Source of the DNA: Acidimicrobiaceae bacterium
GTDB lineage: Bacteria; Actinomycetota; Acidimicrobiia; Acidimicrobiales; Aldehydirespiratoraceae
DNA: 47,517 nt
NCBI GenBank assembly: GCA_028819005.1
Contig: JAPPMP010000005.1
Span: 43,646-91,162, forward strand
Direction of reading: 5' to 3'
The position numbers and the translations under genes were made by a program. This document shows positions 36,790 through 45,264 of this stretch, piece after piece; the first letter of the stretch is position 1, and each line of letters opens with the position of its first letter. Under the pieces are notes generated by a model. It was not told the origin of the DNA. It worked only from the letters and a program-made list of their open reading frames with translations, and did not search any database.

Positions 36790-37893
36790 GTGATCCGGGT
36801 CGGAATCGTAGGTACGTCCTGGTGGACTGATTCTATGTACCTGCCTGCGTTGGCGAGCCATCCGGGTTGTCGGGTCGCGGCGATCTGCGGTCGCAACGCC
36901 GAGGTTGCGCATGCCCGGGCGCAGCAGTGGGGGATCGGCCTGGTTTTCACCGATTGGCGCGAGCTGCTGACAAGCGGCGAAATCGATGCCGTGATCGTCG
37001 CCAGCAGCAACGAGACCCACGCGCCGATCACCCGTCAGGCGTTGCGCGAGGGTCTTCATGTGCTGTGCGAGAAGCCCTTGGCACTGACGGCTGAGGAAGC
37101 CGACCTGATGGCGACCGAAGCGGACGAAACCGGCCTGGTCACGATGGTCCCGTTCACGTACCAGTACATGCCCGTCTTCGCAGCGACCAAACGCCTGATC
37201 GACGGAGGTTTCTTGGGTACGCCGCACCATCTCAACTTGAGGTACTTCACCGAGTTCGCTTTCGACTCTTCCTACACCTGGCGTTTCGACAAAGACATAG
37301 CCGGCTCGGGGGTCGTCGGCGATCTTGGTTCTCACTGGCTCTATTGCTCCGAGTGGTTGTTCGGTCCCATCGCTGAGCTGGGATGCACGAGTGCGGCGTT
37401 CGTTGAGCGAGACGCCCGGCCCGACGGCTCGGACTACGAGCGCGGCGAGGACTCATGCATTATCAGCGTGCGTTTCGCCAACGGAGCGCTAGGAACCCTG
37501 CAGACCTGCGCCGCGAGCTGGGAAGGAACACCGTTCGGACAGACTCATCACATCGATGCGCACGGCAGCGACGGCACGATTTACGCGACCAGCGACTGGG
37601 ACGCCACCCAGGAAGTTCGGGTGCTGGCGCGAGGCGACACGGGCCCTGCTCGAGCGATCGAGTTGGCCGAGCAATGGCCGAACGTGAGATTCGACACGGT
37701 GCACAACACCTATCGCGACGTCTTCCGCACGACCGATGTGATGGCTCGTCGCTGGGTTGATGACGTCATCGCCGGTCGGGCATGCACTCCCGACCTCGCA
37801 GCAGGCGCCCGTGTCCAGCATCTGACCGACATAGCGCTCGCCAGTGCAGCACTCGACGGCCGCCTGCTTCCGGCTGCCCCGCCCGGCGACTAG
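36790..37893 (+). CDS. Gfo/Idh/MocA-family dehydrogenase
   Basis: 367-residue oxidoreductase. Dinucleotide motif VGIVGTSWWTDSMYLPAL at the N-terminus, CEKPLALTAEEAD near 95 and GDLGSHWLYCSEWL with the catalytic region near 178. Start GTG 36790. Third MocA-family member in the locus and divergent from the other two, so probably with its own substrate. Its end carries a 12-bp tandem duplication (37884-37907) that duplicates the stop codon. Confidence 0.82.
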   Translation: MIRVGIVGTSWWTDSMYLPALASHPGCRVAAICGRNAEVAHARAQQWGIGLVFTDWRELLTSGEIDAVIVASSNETHAPITRQALREGLHVLCEKPLALTAEEADLMATEADETGLVTMVPFTYQYMPVFAATKRLIDGGFLGTPHHLNLRYFTEFAFDSSYTWRFDKDIAGSGVVGDLGSHWLYCSEWLFGPIAELGCTSAAFVERDARPDGSDYERGEDSCIISVRFANGALGTLQTCAASWEGTPFGQTHHIDAHGSDGTIYATSDWDATQEVRVLARGDTGPARAIELAEQWPNVRFDTVHNTYRDVFRTTDVMARRWVDDVIAGRACTPDLAAGARVQHLTDIALASAALDGRLLPAAPPGD

Positions 37894-37951
37894 ACCGGCG
37901 ACTAGACCGGAGAATGCGTGGATTGAACAGTCAACGCGTCGATGCGCGTTG

Positions 37952-38039
37952 TTCCCGTTCTTGTTCGCTGCGCTCACGGGCCGCTCGGGCCACTGCCTCG
38001 CTCCGGCACAAACCGATTGGGTCCAATCTGCTCGGCCTC
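37952..38039. repeat. Dispersed intergenic element, copy B
   Basis: Matches 3239-3328 over the first 52 bases and at the last nine. It lies just upstream of xylA. It contains a short palindrome, GATTGG-GT-CCAATC (38015-38028), absent from copy A, that might be a regulator site. Confidence 0.7.
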
Positions 38040-38079
38040 GTGGTAGACCGAATACCGAACAGACCGATGAGAGACCACG

Positions 38080-39411
38080 ATGACCTTTTTCACTGACGTT
38101 GCCGATCCGATCCCGTTCGCTGGCGCCGGCGCCCACGAGGGGGGTCTTGCCTACCAGGTGTACGACCCGAATCGCCTCGTTCTGGGGAAGCGCATGGAGG
38201 AGCACCTGCGGGTCGGCGTGTGCTACTGGCACAGTTTCAACTGGCCGGGTTCGGACATCTTCGGGGTCGGCACCTTCGACCGTCCCTGGCTCGAAGCCGG
38301 ACTCGACCCGATGGCTGCGGCCCGTGCCAAACAGGACGCCGCATTCGAGTTCTTCGCCAAGCTCGGCACGCCCTATTTCTCCTTTCACGACGTCGACATG
38401 GCACCGGAGGGGGAGACCCTGAAACAGTCGAGGGCCAACCTCGAAGCAATGGTCGAGCGCGCCGCGGAGAAGATGGCTGAAACCGGCGTCGAACTGCTGT
38501 GGGGCACCGCCAACCTGTTTTCGCACCCCCGCTATGCGGCAGGGGCGGCAACCAACCCTGATCCCGATGTGTTCGCCCATGCCGCGGCTCAAGTTCGCAA
38601 CATGGTTGACGCAACCCATCGTCTGGGTGGTCACAACTATGTGCTGTGGGGAGGTCGTGAGGGCTACGAGACGCTCCTCAACACCCGCATGGCCCAAGAA
38701 GCGGACCAGCTGGCCCGGTTCTTGACGATGGTTGCCGAGTACAAGCACCAGATCGGCTTCACGGGAACGCTCCTGATCGAGCCGAAGCCTCAGGAGCCGA
38801 CCAAGCATCAGTATGACTACGACTGTTCGTCGGTCCATGGATTTCTTGATCGCTACGACCTCCTCGGCGAGTTCAAGGTCAACATCGAGGTGAACCACGC
38901 CACCCTCGGCGGCCACTCGTTTCATCACGAAGTGGCATATGCGATGGCGAACGGAATTTTCGGCAGCATCGACGCCAACCGCGGCGATCCCCAGAACGGC
39001 TGGGACACCGACCAGTTCCCGAACTCGGTCGACGAGATGTCGCCGGCGCTGTACGAGATCGTGCTCGGCGGCGGATTCGAAACTGGCGGGTTTCTGTTCG
39101 ACACCAAGCTGCGCCGCCAGAGCATGGACCGCACCGACCTGTTCCATGGACACGTCGGCGGTGTCGACACGCTGGCCCGATCTTTGCTGGCAGCGGAATC
39201 GATGATCAACGAAGGCGGCATCGAAGCCGCTCGCGATGCCCGCTACGAAGGTTGGGGTCGAGATCTCGGGCGCGACATTCTCGAAGGTTCGTTGGACCTG
39301 GCGACGCTGGCTGATCGTGCCACTGAGAACAACATTGACCCCGCACCCAGATCGGGCCGTCAAGAGCATCTTGAGAATGTGGTCAACCGGCATGTCTGGA
39401 GTGTTTCGTAG
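38080..39411 (+). CDS. xylA: Xylose isomerase
   Basis: 443-residue class II xylose isomerase, interconverting xylose and xylulose. Catalytic His and Asp in [13 protein letters not shown] (about 97-109), metal ligands in [28 protein letters not shown] and SIDANRGD. Forms a coupled pair with xylB, whose start overlaps the stop (TAGTG). The gene is close to the inositol locus but separated by an intergenic element, so it may be regulated separately. Confidence 0.95.
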   Translation: MTFFTDVADPIPFAGAGAHEGGLAYQVYDPNRLVLGKRMEEHLRVGVCYWHSFNWPGSDIFGVGTFDRPWLEAGLDPMAAARAKQDAAFEFFAKLGTPYFSFHDVDMAPEGETLKQSRANLEAMVERAAEKMAETGVELLWGTANLFSHPRYAAGAATNPDPDVFAHAAAQVRNMVDATHRLGGHNYVLWGGREGYETLLNTRMAQEADQLARFLTMVAEYKHQIGFTGTLLIEPKPQEPTKHQYDYDCSSVHGFLDRYDLLGEFKVNIEVNHATLGGHSFHHEVAYAMANGIFGSIDANRGDPQNGWDTDQFPNSVDEMSPALYEIVLGGGFETGGFLFDTKLRRQSMDRTDLFHGHVGGVDTLARSLLAAESMINEGGIEAARDARYEGWGRDLGRDILEGSLDLATLADRATENNIDPAPRSGRQEHLENVVNRHVWSVS

Positions 39412-40877
39412 TGCCGCGAACCTCGCAGGCATTGGCGGCGGGGGTTGACTCCTCTACGCAGTCCACGAAAGTCGAACTCCGTGACATCGACTCGGGAGTG
39501 CTGGTGGCGCGTGCGACTGCTCCACACCCGCCCACCTCTCCACCGGTGAGCGAACAACACCCCGAGTCTTGGTGGACGGCGCTGGTGGAGTGTTTCGCCA
39601 AGTTGTCGAGCTTCAGCCGGGACGTCGTCGCGATCAGCGTTGCGGGACAGCAGCACGGTCTGGTGCTGCTCGACGACTCCGGTGTGCCATTGCGACCCGC
39701 GAAATTGTGGAACGACACAACCTCTGCGCCGCAGGCCGAGCGGCTCGTCGCCGAATACGGGGCAACAGCTTGGGCTCAGGCATGCGGGTCGGTGCCGGTG
39801 CCGTCGTTCACCGTCACCAAATTGGCCTGGGTGGTCGAGCACGAACCTGAACTTGCCGACCGAATTGCTCAGATCATGCTCCCTCACGACTACTTGACTT
39901 GGCGTTTGACCGGTCGTCACGTGACGGATCGCGGTGACGCGTCCGGCACCGGTTGGTTCGATCCTCGCGCCAACGTCTACCGAGAGGACCTGCTCGAACG
40001 GGCAGGGATCGCGGACGGAGCCGCAGCGCAGTCTTGGCTTCCCGAAGTGCTGGCGCCGGATGCGGCGGCGGGTGAAGTGAGCGGCGACGCGGCGTCGCAG
40101 CTGGGGCTCGGTTCGGGCGTAGTCGTCGGTCCCGGATGCGGAGACAACATGGGCGCTGCCCTCGGTCTCGCCTTGTCGCCCGGCGATGTGGTGATTTCGC
40201 TGGGCACCTCGGGCACTGTGTATGCGGTGTCTCTGACCGCAACGGCCGACGAGTCGGGAGCAGTCGCAGGCTTCGCAGACGCCTCGGGCAAATTCCTGCC
40301 GTTGGTGTGCACGCTCAACGCCACCAAAGTGACAGACACGGTCGCTCGCTGGTTGGGGGTCGACGCTGCCGGTCTGTCCGCTCTCGCCCTGGCCGCGCCG
40401 CCGACTGCGGTGCCGCCTGTGCTGATTCCGTATTTCGATGGCGAACGCACCCCCAACCTGCCTGCAGCGAGCGGTCTGTTCGCGGGCCTTCGCAACGACA
40501 CAAGCCCCGAAGACCTGGCCTTGGCCGCGCACGATGGTGTGCTGTGCGGGCTGCTCTCTGGTTTCGACGCGCTGACTACAGCAGGCGTCGATACTTCGGG
40601 TCGGCTGCTGTTGATCGGTGGAGGGTCGCGTTCGGCCGCATACCGTCAGCGAGCGGCCGACCTTCGCAACGCCCCGGTGACTGTGCCAGACGATGACGAA
40701 ACGGTGGCCGTCGGCGCGGCGGTCCAAGCCGCAGCGATCAGCACTGCCAGCCCCCTAGGCGTTGTCGCGCAAGCGTGGAACCTTGGTGAGGCCCTGAGCG
40801 TTGACCCTGTTACCGATGCCACGAACGTGCGGGATCGCTACAGTGTGGCGGCTAGTCTCGCCGGCCAGATCCAATAA
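39411..40877 (+). CDS. xylB: Xylulokinase
   Basis: 488-residue FGGY-family kinase. N-terminal GVDSSTQSTKVELRD (ATP-binding Asp), AGQQHGLVLLD and LWNDTTSAPQ are typical of XylB. Second-domain motif VVISLGTSGTVYAV and GGGSRSAAYRQ are intact. The start is GTG at 39411 overlapping the xylA stop. It feeds xylulose-5-phosphate to the pentose phosphate pathway. Confidence 0.93.
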   Translation: MPRTSQALAAGVDSSTQSTKVELRDIDSGVLVARATAPHPPTSPPVSEQHPESWWTALVECFAKLSSFSRDVVAISVAGQQHGLVLLDDSGVPLRPAKLWNDTTSAPQAERLVAEYGATAWAQACGSVPVPSFTVTKLAWVVEHEPELADRIAQIMLPHDYLTWRLTGRHVTDRGDASGTGWFDPRANVYREDLLERAGIADGAAAQSWLPEVLAPDAAAGEVSGDAASQLGLGSGVVVGPGCGDNMGAALGLALSPGDVVISLGTSGTVYAVSLTATADESGAVAGFADASGKFLPLVCTLNATKVTDTVARWLGVDAAGLSALALAAPPTAVPPVLIPYFDGERTPNLPAASGLFAGLRNDTSPEDLALAAHDGVLCGLLSGFDALTTAGVDTSGRLLLIGGGSRSAAYRQRAADLRNAPVTVPDDDETVAVGAAVQAAAISTASPLGVVAQAWNLGEALSVDPVTDATNVRDRYSVAASLAGQIQ

Positions 40878-41033
40878 CCCGTGGCCGCGCCAGCCGTCGA
40901 TCCAGCAGCTCCGCCCGCAACAGTACCCGCCCCTGTTGGCCCGGCTCGTCGTTGAGATGGCCCACCTGGTTGATCGAACCTAGCCGATGACCTTCGTTTG
41001 GTCCCGGTTTGTGCGGGCAGTAAGTTCGGTGTG

Positions 41034-42686
41034 GTGCGAGGCTTTCTGCTTGGTCTGACCGCTGCGTCAATGGTCGGCGGAGTGTTTGCAGCCCCGACGC
41101 CGGCGCAGGGCGTCGCCGGATTCGGTGACGTTGACGAGGATCGATATTTTGCGTCCGCTGTGCAGTGGATGGTCGACAATGACATCACCACTGGAACTTC
41201 AGAGGCGTGCTTCTCTCCCGATGATCCGGTGCCCCGTGGTCAGGGCGCAACATTCCTGTGGCGCATGGAGGGGGAACCCGACGCTCCGGCGCACGGATTC
41301 GACGATGTCGTCGCCCCCTACCAGCAGGGGGCGGTCTCCTGGCTTGCCGGTATAGGACCTGTGGTCGGTGCGACCCAAACTGAGTTCTATCCCGACAGGA
41401 CCCTCTCCCGTGGCGAGTTCGCGGCCATGCTGCATCGAGTTGCGGGCCGCCCCGCCGCGCGAATGCACCCTTTCACCGACGTCACCGCGCCTTGGCAGCA
41501 CCAGCCGGTCGCGTGGATGGCCGCCGAGTCGATCACCACCGGCACCAGCGCAACCGCGTTCTCCCCCGACGACGCAATCACCCGCGGTGAACTCGCGACC
41601 TTCCTGTACCGCTACAAGGGAAGTCCGGGCGTGGAGTTGGATCCCGACGGTCCGAGATGCCAACCGCCTTCAGATGTTCTGAGGCTGACCCGCGTCGGCG
41701 AGATACGAGGAGCCATCACTCCCAAGTCTGTGGTGTATTCCGGGGTGGACCTGTTCTTCGCCCAGAACATGATGTATCGGCACACCATCACGGTTTACGA
41801 CAGATCGATGTCGCTCGTGGGAACGATCAGCGATCGAGTCGTGCTCTCAGATTTCGGTGTTGCCGGCGCCGATCCCGGCGCGTCCTATTCGGGTGCGCCT
41901 GTGGAGGCTGCGTTCACATCCGACGGCCGTTACGCCTACGTGTCGAACTACCAGATGTTCGGCCCGGGATATTCCCGACCCGGTGGAGATTCGTGCTCGC
42001 CCGGTGCTTGGGACAACAGCTTTCTGTACCGGGTCGACGTTGAGTCGCTCACCATCGACCAGGTCATCGGTGTGGGGCCTGTGCCGAAGTTCGTGGCAGT
42101 CACACCCGACGACAGCAAGGTCTTGGTCACCAACTGGTGTGGTTACGATCTCAGCGTCATCGACGTCTCGACCGCAACCGAGTCGGCCCGCGTGCCGATC
42201 GGCCGCTTTCCCAGGGGCATCGCGGTGACGAGCGACTCATCCACCGCCTACATAGCGGTAATGGGCGGCCGTGACATAGCAGTGGTCGACCTCGACAACC
42301 TCGGCGAGCCGCTCTCGTGGATCAAAGGAGTCGGCACGAGTCCCCGGTCTCTGGTGCTCAGCGCCGACGACCGCTTCCTGTTCGCCACTCTCAACCATGG
42401 CGGCGGTGTGGTGAAGATCGACCTCGAGAGCAAAGCGGTCGTCGGCAAGGTGTCAACGGGCGCGGGTCCGCGGTCGATGAGCATCAGTGATGACGGTACC
42501 GCCGTCTTCGTTGTCAACTATCACTCCGACACTCTCAGCAAAGTGCGCACCTCCGACATGGTCGAACTGCAGAGGATCGCCACGCCCGACCTGCCGATCG
42601 GCGTCACCTACGACCCGTTGACCCGACGAGTCTGGGTCGCCACATACAGCGGCACCATCCAGATCTACGAGGACACACTCCTCTGA
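41034..42686 (+). CDS. Secreted SLH-repeat / YVTN beta-propeller protein
   Basis: About 550 residues. Signal peptide RGFLLGLTAASMVGGVFA, then three S-layer-homology-type repeats at about 30-200 (FGDVDEDRYFASAVQWM; ITTGTSATAFSPDDAITRGE), then a seven-bladed YVTN-like beta-propeller from about 215 (repeated RGIAVTSDSSTAYIA-type blades). Probably cell-surface anchored through the SLH repeats, with the propeller exposed. The start is GTG 41034 or 41031, 4 or 7 bases after a TAAGTT box. Function unknown. Confidence 0.75.
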   Translation: MRGFLLGLTAASMVGGVFAAPTPAQGVAGFGDVDEDRYFASAVQWMVDNDITTGTSEACFSPDDPVPRGQGATFLWRMEGEPDAPAHGFDDVVAPYQQGAVSWLAGIGPVVGATQTEFYPDRTLSRGEFAAMLHRVAGRPAARMHPFTDVTAPWQHQPVAWMAAESITTGTSATAFSPDDAITRGELATFLYRYKGSPGVELDPDGPRCQPPSDVLRLTRVGEIRGAITPKSVVYSGVDLFFAQNMMYRHTITVYDRSMSLVGTISDRVVLSDFGVAGADPGASYSGAPVEAAFTSDGRYAYVSNYQMFGPGYSRPGGDSCSPGAWDNSFLYRVDVESLTIDQVIGVGPVPKFVAVTPDDSKVLVTNWCGYDLSVIDVSTATESARVPIGRFPRGIAVTSDSSTAYIAVMGGRDIAVVDLDNLGEPLSWIKGVGTSPRSLVLSADDRFLFATLNHGGGVVKIDLESKAVVGKVSTGAGPRSMSISDDGTAVFVVNYHSDTLSKVRTSDMVELQRIATPDLPIGVTYDPLTRRVWVATYSGTIQIYEDTLL

Positions 42687-42728
42687 TCCCAAGCCGGAAC
42701 AAACTGCGGTTGGTCCCAACGAGAAGAT

Positions 42729-42902
42729 TCAGCCTTCGTTGTCGGCAGCGCCGCGTTCGACAACCCATTGGTGAGCTTGACCGGTGATCTCGGCGATGAG
42801 TTCGAAGTCAGCGTCGTAGTGCAGCACGATGAGTTGGCGCGCCTCGGCTACGGCGGCCACGAGAGCGAGCGCGCCGCAGATTCGGTGGCGACCCTCAGAC
42901 CC
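42729..42902 (-). pseudogene. 3' remnant of a VapC-type PIN toxin gene
   Basis: About 57 residues ending VLHYDADFELIAEITGQ then a W-V-V-x-RG tail, the standard C-terminus of PIN-domain toxins (final acidic Asp residues). The N-terminal half with DTS and the central Glu is missing, and a stop lies just upstream in frame. The fragment is cut off where the HepT promoter begins. Confidence 0.65.
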
Positions 42903-42939
42903 GAGCGAACCGCACTAGGCTGCGACCCGAGGACGAGAC

Positions 42940-43362
42940 ATGACCATCAACACCGATTACTTGATGCGCTGCGTCGACGCTCTTGAGGCTGCTTGTGGGC
43001 AGGTTCCGAATCATGAGATGGACAGCGTGATGTACGACGTCTACCGGGCAGCCTGCGTCAAGCAGTTCGAACTCGTCCTCGAGCAGAGCGGAAAACTGCT
43101 GAGAAAACGGATTCGCCCCTATTTCGCCTCGAACCAACAAGTCGATCGGCTCCACTTCAAGGACTGCTTCCGTCATGCTGCCAAGCACGGACTGTTGACC
43201 GATGCCGCCTGTGAGCGTTGGTTGAGATATCGCGATCACCGCAACAGCACGGTTCACGATTACGGACAGAAGTTCGCGGAAGAGACCTTGGTTCTGCTGC
43301 CGATTTTCGTTGCTGATGCGAAGGAGCTCTCCGCGACGATTGCCGAGTACACAGATGGCTGA
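42940..43362 (+). CDS. hepT: HepT-type HEPN toxin
   Basis: 140-residue HEPN-domain protein of the HI0074/nucleotidyltransferase-substrate-binding type. The RNase motif R-x4-H-x-Y is present as RNSTVHDY (Arg101, His106, Tyr108). In HepT-MntA systems the toxin is an RNase silenced when MntA adds AMP groups to the motif tyrosine. It overlaps mntA by eight bases, toxin first. A TAGGCT -10 box is at 42916. Confidence 0.85.
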   Translation: MTINTDYLMRCVDALEAACGQVPNHEMDSVMYDVYRAACVKQFELVLEQSGKLLRKRIRPYFASNQQVDRLHFKDCFRHAAKHGLLTDAACERWLRYRDHRNSTVHDYGQKFAEETLVLLPIFVADAKELSATIAEYTDG

Positions 43363-43678
43363 CGAATTAGATTTGCGATCGCCCTACCGCCAACAGATAG
43401 AAGAGCTGCTCAGTCGGCATCTGCCTGGAGTGGAAGTGTGGGCATATGGCAGTCGTGTCAAGGGAGAGAGCCATGACACTAGTGATCTGGACTTGGTTTT
43501 GCGCGGTCCTGGATTGCAGGAAATATCTGCTGAACGAATTTTTGACTTGAAAGATGCGTTAACCGAATCGAACATACCGATCCTAGTTGAGGTATTTGAC
43601 TGGTCGACGCTCCCGGACAGCTTCCACAGAGAGATCGAAAAACGGTATGTGGCTATCTGCTCTGATGGTGATCTTTGA
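43355..43678 (+). CDS. mntA: MntA-type nucleotidyltransferase antitoxin
   Basis: 107-residue minimal nucleotidyltransferase. The catalytic motif GS-x10-DxD is exact: GSRVKGESHDTSDLDL (Gly32-Ser33, Asp44, Asp46). Partner of the preceding HepT. Its codon use is clearly AT-richer than the surrounding metabolic genes, consistent with acquisition by transfer. Confidence 0.87.
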   Translation: MADELDLRSPYRQQIEELLSRHLPGVEVWAYGSRVKGESHDTSDLDLVLRGPGLQEISAERIFDLKDALTESNIPILVEVFDWSTLPDSFHREIEKRYVAICSDGDL

Positions 43679-43719
43679 AGTAGCTTGTCGTTGCCGCAGC
43701 ACGACGAAGGGCAAGGGAG

Positions 43720-44187
43720 GTGGCTGAGCAGAACCGCGGGATCGCTCCTTGCCCGGAGAGGTTGACGACACGCGCCGGCCGGGGCCGCGCTGTGGGAGAC
43801 GTCGCCTCGGTGCTGGGGTGCGGGTGGCGCGCTGTCAACGCGTCTGTGCAGCGCTGGGGCCATGCGCTGCTGGAGGCGGACACTTCTCGGGTCTCGGCGG
43901 TGACCGCGTCGGGGCTTGACGAGACCCTGTTCGCGCGCCGGGGCCGCTATCGGGCCGAGGCCTGGTCGACGAGCATCGCCGGCGTCGCATCAGGCCAGTT
44001 GCCCGACATGGTCCCAGGCCGCGCCGCTGAAGAACCTGCTAGGCGGCTGTCAGCCCAGCCCGCCAGTCGGGGTCAAGGCATTCGCTGGGCGGCTCTTGGT
44101 CTTTCGGGGCCGTGTCGGGCTGGCTTCGACGCCGCGCTGTCCCACGCCCGCCAGGTACTTTATGAAGCCCCGGCAGCGATGGTTTGA
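43720..44187 (+). pseudogene. ISL3-family transposase relic
   Basis: About 155 codons with segments matching ISL3 transposases: RLTTRAGRGRAVGDVASVLG, then SGLDETLFARRGRYR (first DDE Asp) and STSIAGVASGQLPDMVPGR. The second catalytic Asp region (normally LDMSGPYR) reads ALGLSGPCR and the protein then leaves the family pattern, so later parts are frameshifted or lost. No flanking inverted repeats could be identified. It lies inside the toxin-antitoxin island. Confidence 0.65.
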
Positions 44188-44271
44188 GCGGCGGACGCGG
44201 TAGCCAGCGCCTCAACGCTGAAGCTCAGTTAGGCACTACGCGGACTGGATGCGCTGACCCAAGAGCTAGCC

Positions 44272-44289
44272 TAGCTAATCAGTTAGCTA
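44272..44289. promoter_or_regulatory. Operator-like palindrome before the VapBC-type pair
   Basis: TAGCTAA-TCAG-TTAGCTA, perfect 7-bp arms, 17 bases upstream of the -10 box at 44307. Likely binding site for autoregulation by the antitoxin-toxin complex. Confidence 0.55.
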
Positions 44290-44306
44290 CTTGTTGGTGA
44301 CACTGG

Positions 44307-44312
44307 TAGGGT
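44307..44312 (+). promoter_or_regulatory. Leaderless -10 element for the antitoxin gene
   Basis: TAGGGT, six bases, ATG at 44319. Confidence 0.6.
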
Positions 44313-44318
44313 GTTGAC

Positions 44319-44552
44319 ATGGTTGCCGTAGGCGTACATGAGGCAAAAACAACGCTCTCGAAACTCATCCAGAAGGCGAACGCCGGGGAAGAAGTCGTCA
44401 TCACCAAAGCCGGTACTCCTGTGGCGAGACTTGTGTCGGTGGCACCCCAAGGGCCGCGTGAGCTGGGCAGGGACATAGGGAGATTCGAGGTGCCGGACGA
44501 CTTCAATGAACCTCTGCCCGACAACCTGCTCGACGCCTTTGAAGGAAGATGA
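44319..44552 (+). CDS. Phd/YefM-type antitoxin
   Basis: 77-residue antitoxin. VGVHEAKTTLSKLIQKANAG and VVITKAGTPVARLV form the Phd/YefM DNA-binding fold. The C-terminal part (FEVPDDFNEPLPDNLLDAF) is the expected toxin-binding segment. It is followed one base later by a PIN toxin. Confidence 0.88.
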   Translation: MVAVGVHEAKTTLSKLIQKANAGEEVVITKAGTPVARLVSVAPQGPRELGRDIGRFEVPDDFNEPLPDNLLDAFEGR

Positions 44553-44553
44553 C

Positions 44554-44943
44554 TTGGCTGTTCTGTTGGACACACAAGTGTTCCTTTGGATGAACGCCTC
44601 ACCTCAGCGGCTCTCGGACTCTGCGAAGTCCATGATCGTCGACCCGGCTCAAGAATTGTTGTTCTCGGCCGTTTCGTCATGGGAGATTTCGATAAAGCAC
44701 GCCCTGGGCAGACTGCATCTTCCCGAACCGCCTGTCGTTTACGTTCCAAGCAGAATCGCCCGCTCTGCGCTTGCTGCAATTGCGATTGAGCATTCGCACA
44801 CGCTTCATGCGGGAAGCCTGCCGAATCACCATCGCGATCCGTTCGACCGGCTGCTCATAGCGCAGGCCCGAGAACTCAACGTTCCAATACTGACCTCGGA
44901 CACACTGTTCGATCGGTACGAGGTGGAGGTCGTCCGAGCCTGA
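44554..44943 (+). CDS. VapC-type PIN-domain toxin
   Basis: 129-residue PIN-domain RNase. Acidic residues Asp6 (LLDTQVFLW), Glu44 (SSWEISIKHALGRL), Asp95/98 (HRDPFDRLLIAQA) and Asp116 (LTSDTLFD) make a complete active site. The TTG start at 44554 is chosen for the family N-terminus and the GGAAG before it; the nearest ATG is out of frame. Confidence 0.88.
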   Translation: MAVLLDTQVFLWMNASPQRLSDSAKSMIVDPAQELLFSAVSSWEISIKHALGRLHLPEPPVVYVPSRIARSALAAIAIEHSHTLHAGSLPNHHRDPFDRLLIAQARELNVPILTSDTLFDRYEVEVVRA

Positions 44944-45237
44944 GTCGGGTCGATTCGGCTCGCGCCAGTATCCGCAGGCAAGGCCCGGACGGTCTAACGT
45001 GATCGTGCGCCCTGTGAGGGAGCAACATGCCGTCGACCAATGAGAAGTGCAGTGACAGGACTCAATGAGGCTGAGGTCGAGAAGATCGCCCTCGAATATC
45101 GAGCCGCGCGTAAACGTGGGGCGGGGTAGTTGAGGGTCGTTGAGTCGATGGCTGCCGATGTTGTCGAGCGTGGCTTGTCACACCCCTCGTATAGTATTTG
45201 ACACATAACACCCTGAGTGCTTCGTCGCTCAGAACCC
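44944..45237. other. Intergenic stretch with a possible degenerate reading frame
   Basis: No solid gene. A plus-strand frame 45040-45129 (LNEAEVEKIALEYRAARKRG, then stop) continues in frame after the stop with MAADVVERGLSHPS, as if one small coding unit had acquired a stop codon. TTTGACACATAACACC near 45198 is promoter-like. Confidence 0.35.
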
Positions 45238-45262
45238 GGGGCCCCTCGATGCGAGGGGCCCC
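45238..45262 (-). terminator. Strong hairpin after the NYN gene
   Basis: GGGGCCCCTCG and its exact complement pair over 11 bp with an ATG triplet loop, three bases after the NYN stop. No T-run; could still terminate or protect the message. Confidence 0.6.
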
Positions 45263-45264
45263 TG

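Noticed and set aside
37489..39432. 647-residue minus-strand frame opposite xylA
   Set aside because: Antisense shadow of the well-supported xylA and MocA-family genes, with no domain features.
39360..40727. 455-residue minus-strand frame opposite xylB
   Set aside because: Antisense shadow with Arg/His-rich composition; the plus strand encodes a complete FGGY kinase.
43720..44187. Intact ISL3 element
   Set aside because: The second catalytic region is changed, the C-terminal part is missing and no terminal inverted repeats were found.
45040..45129. 29-residue ORF as a gene
   Set aside because: It looks protein-like but has no clear ribosome-binding site, and the same frame continues after its stop. 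Treated as a possible degenerate frame only.
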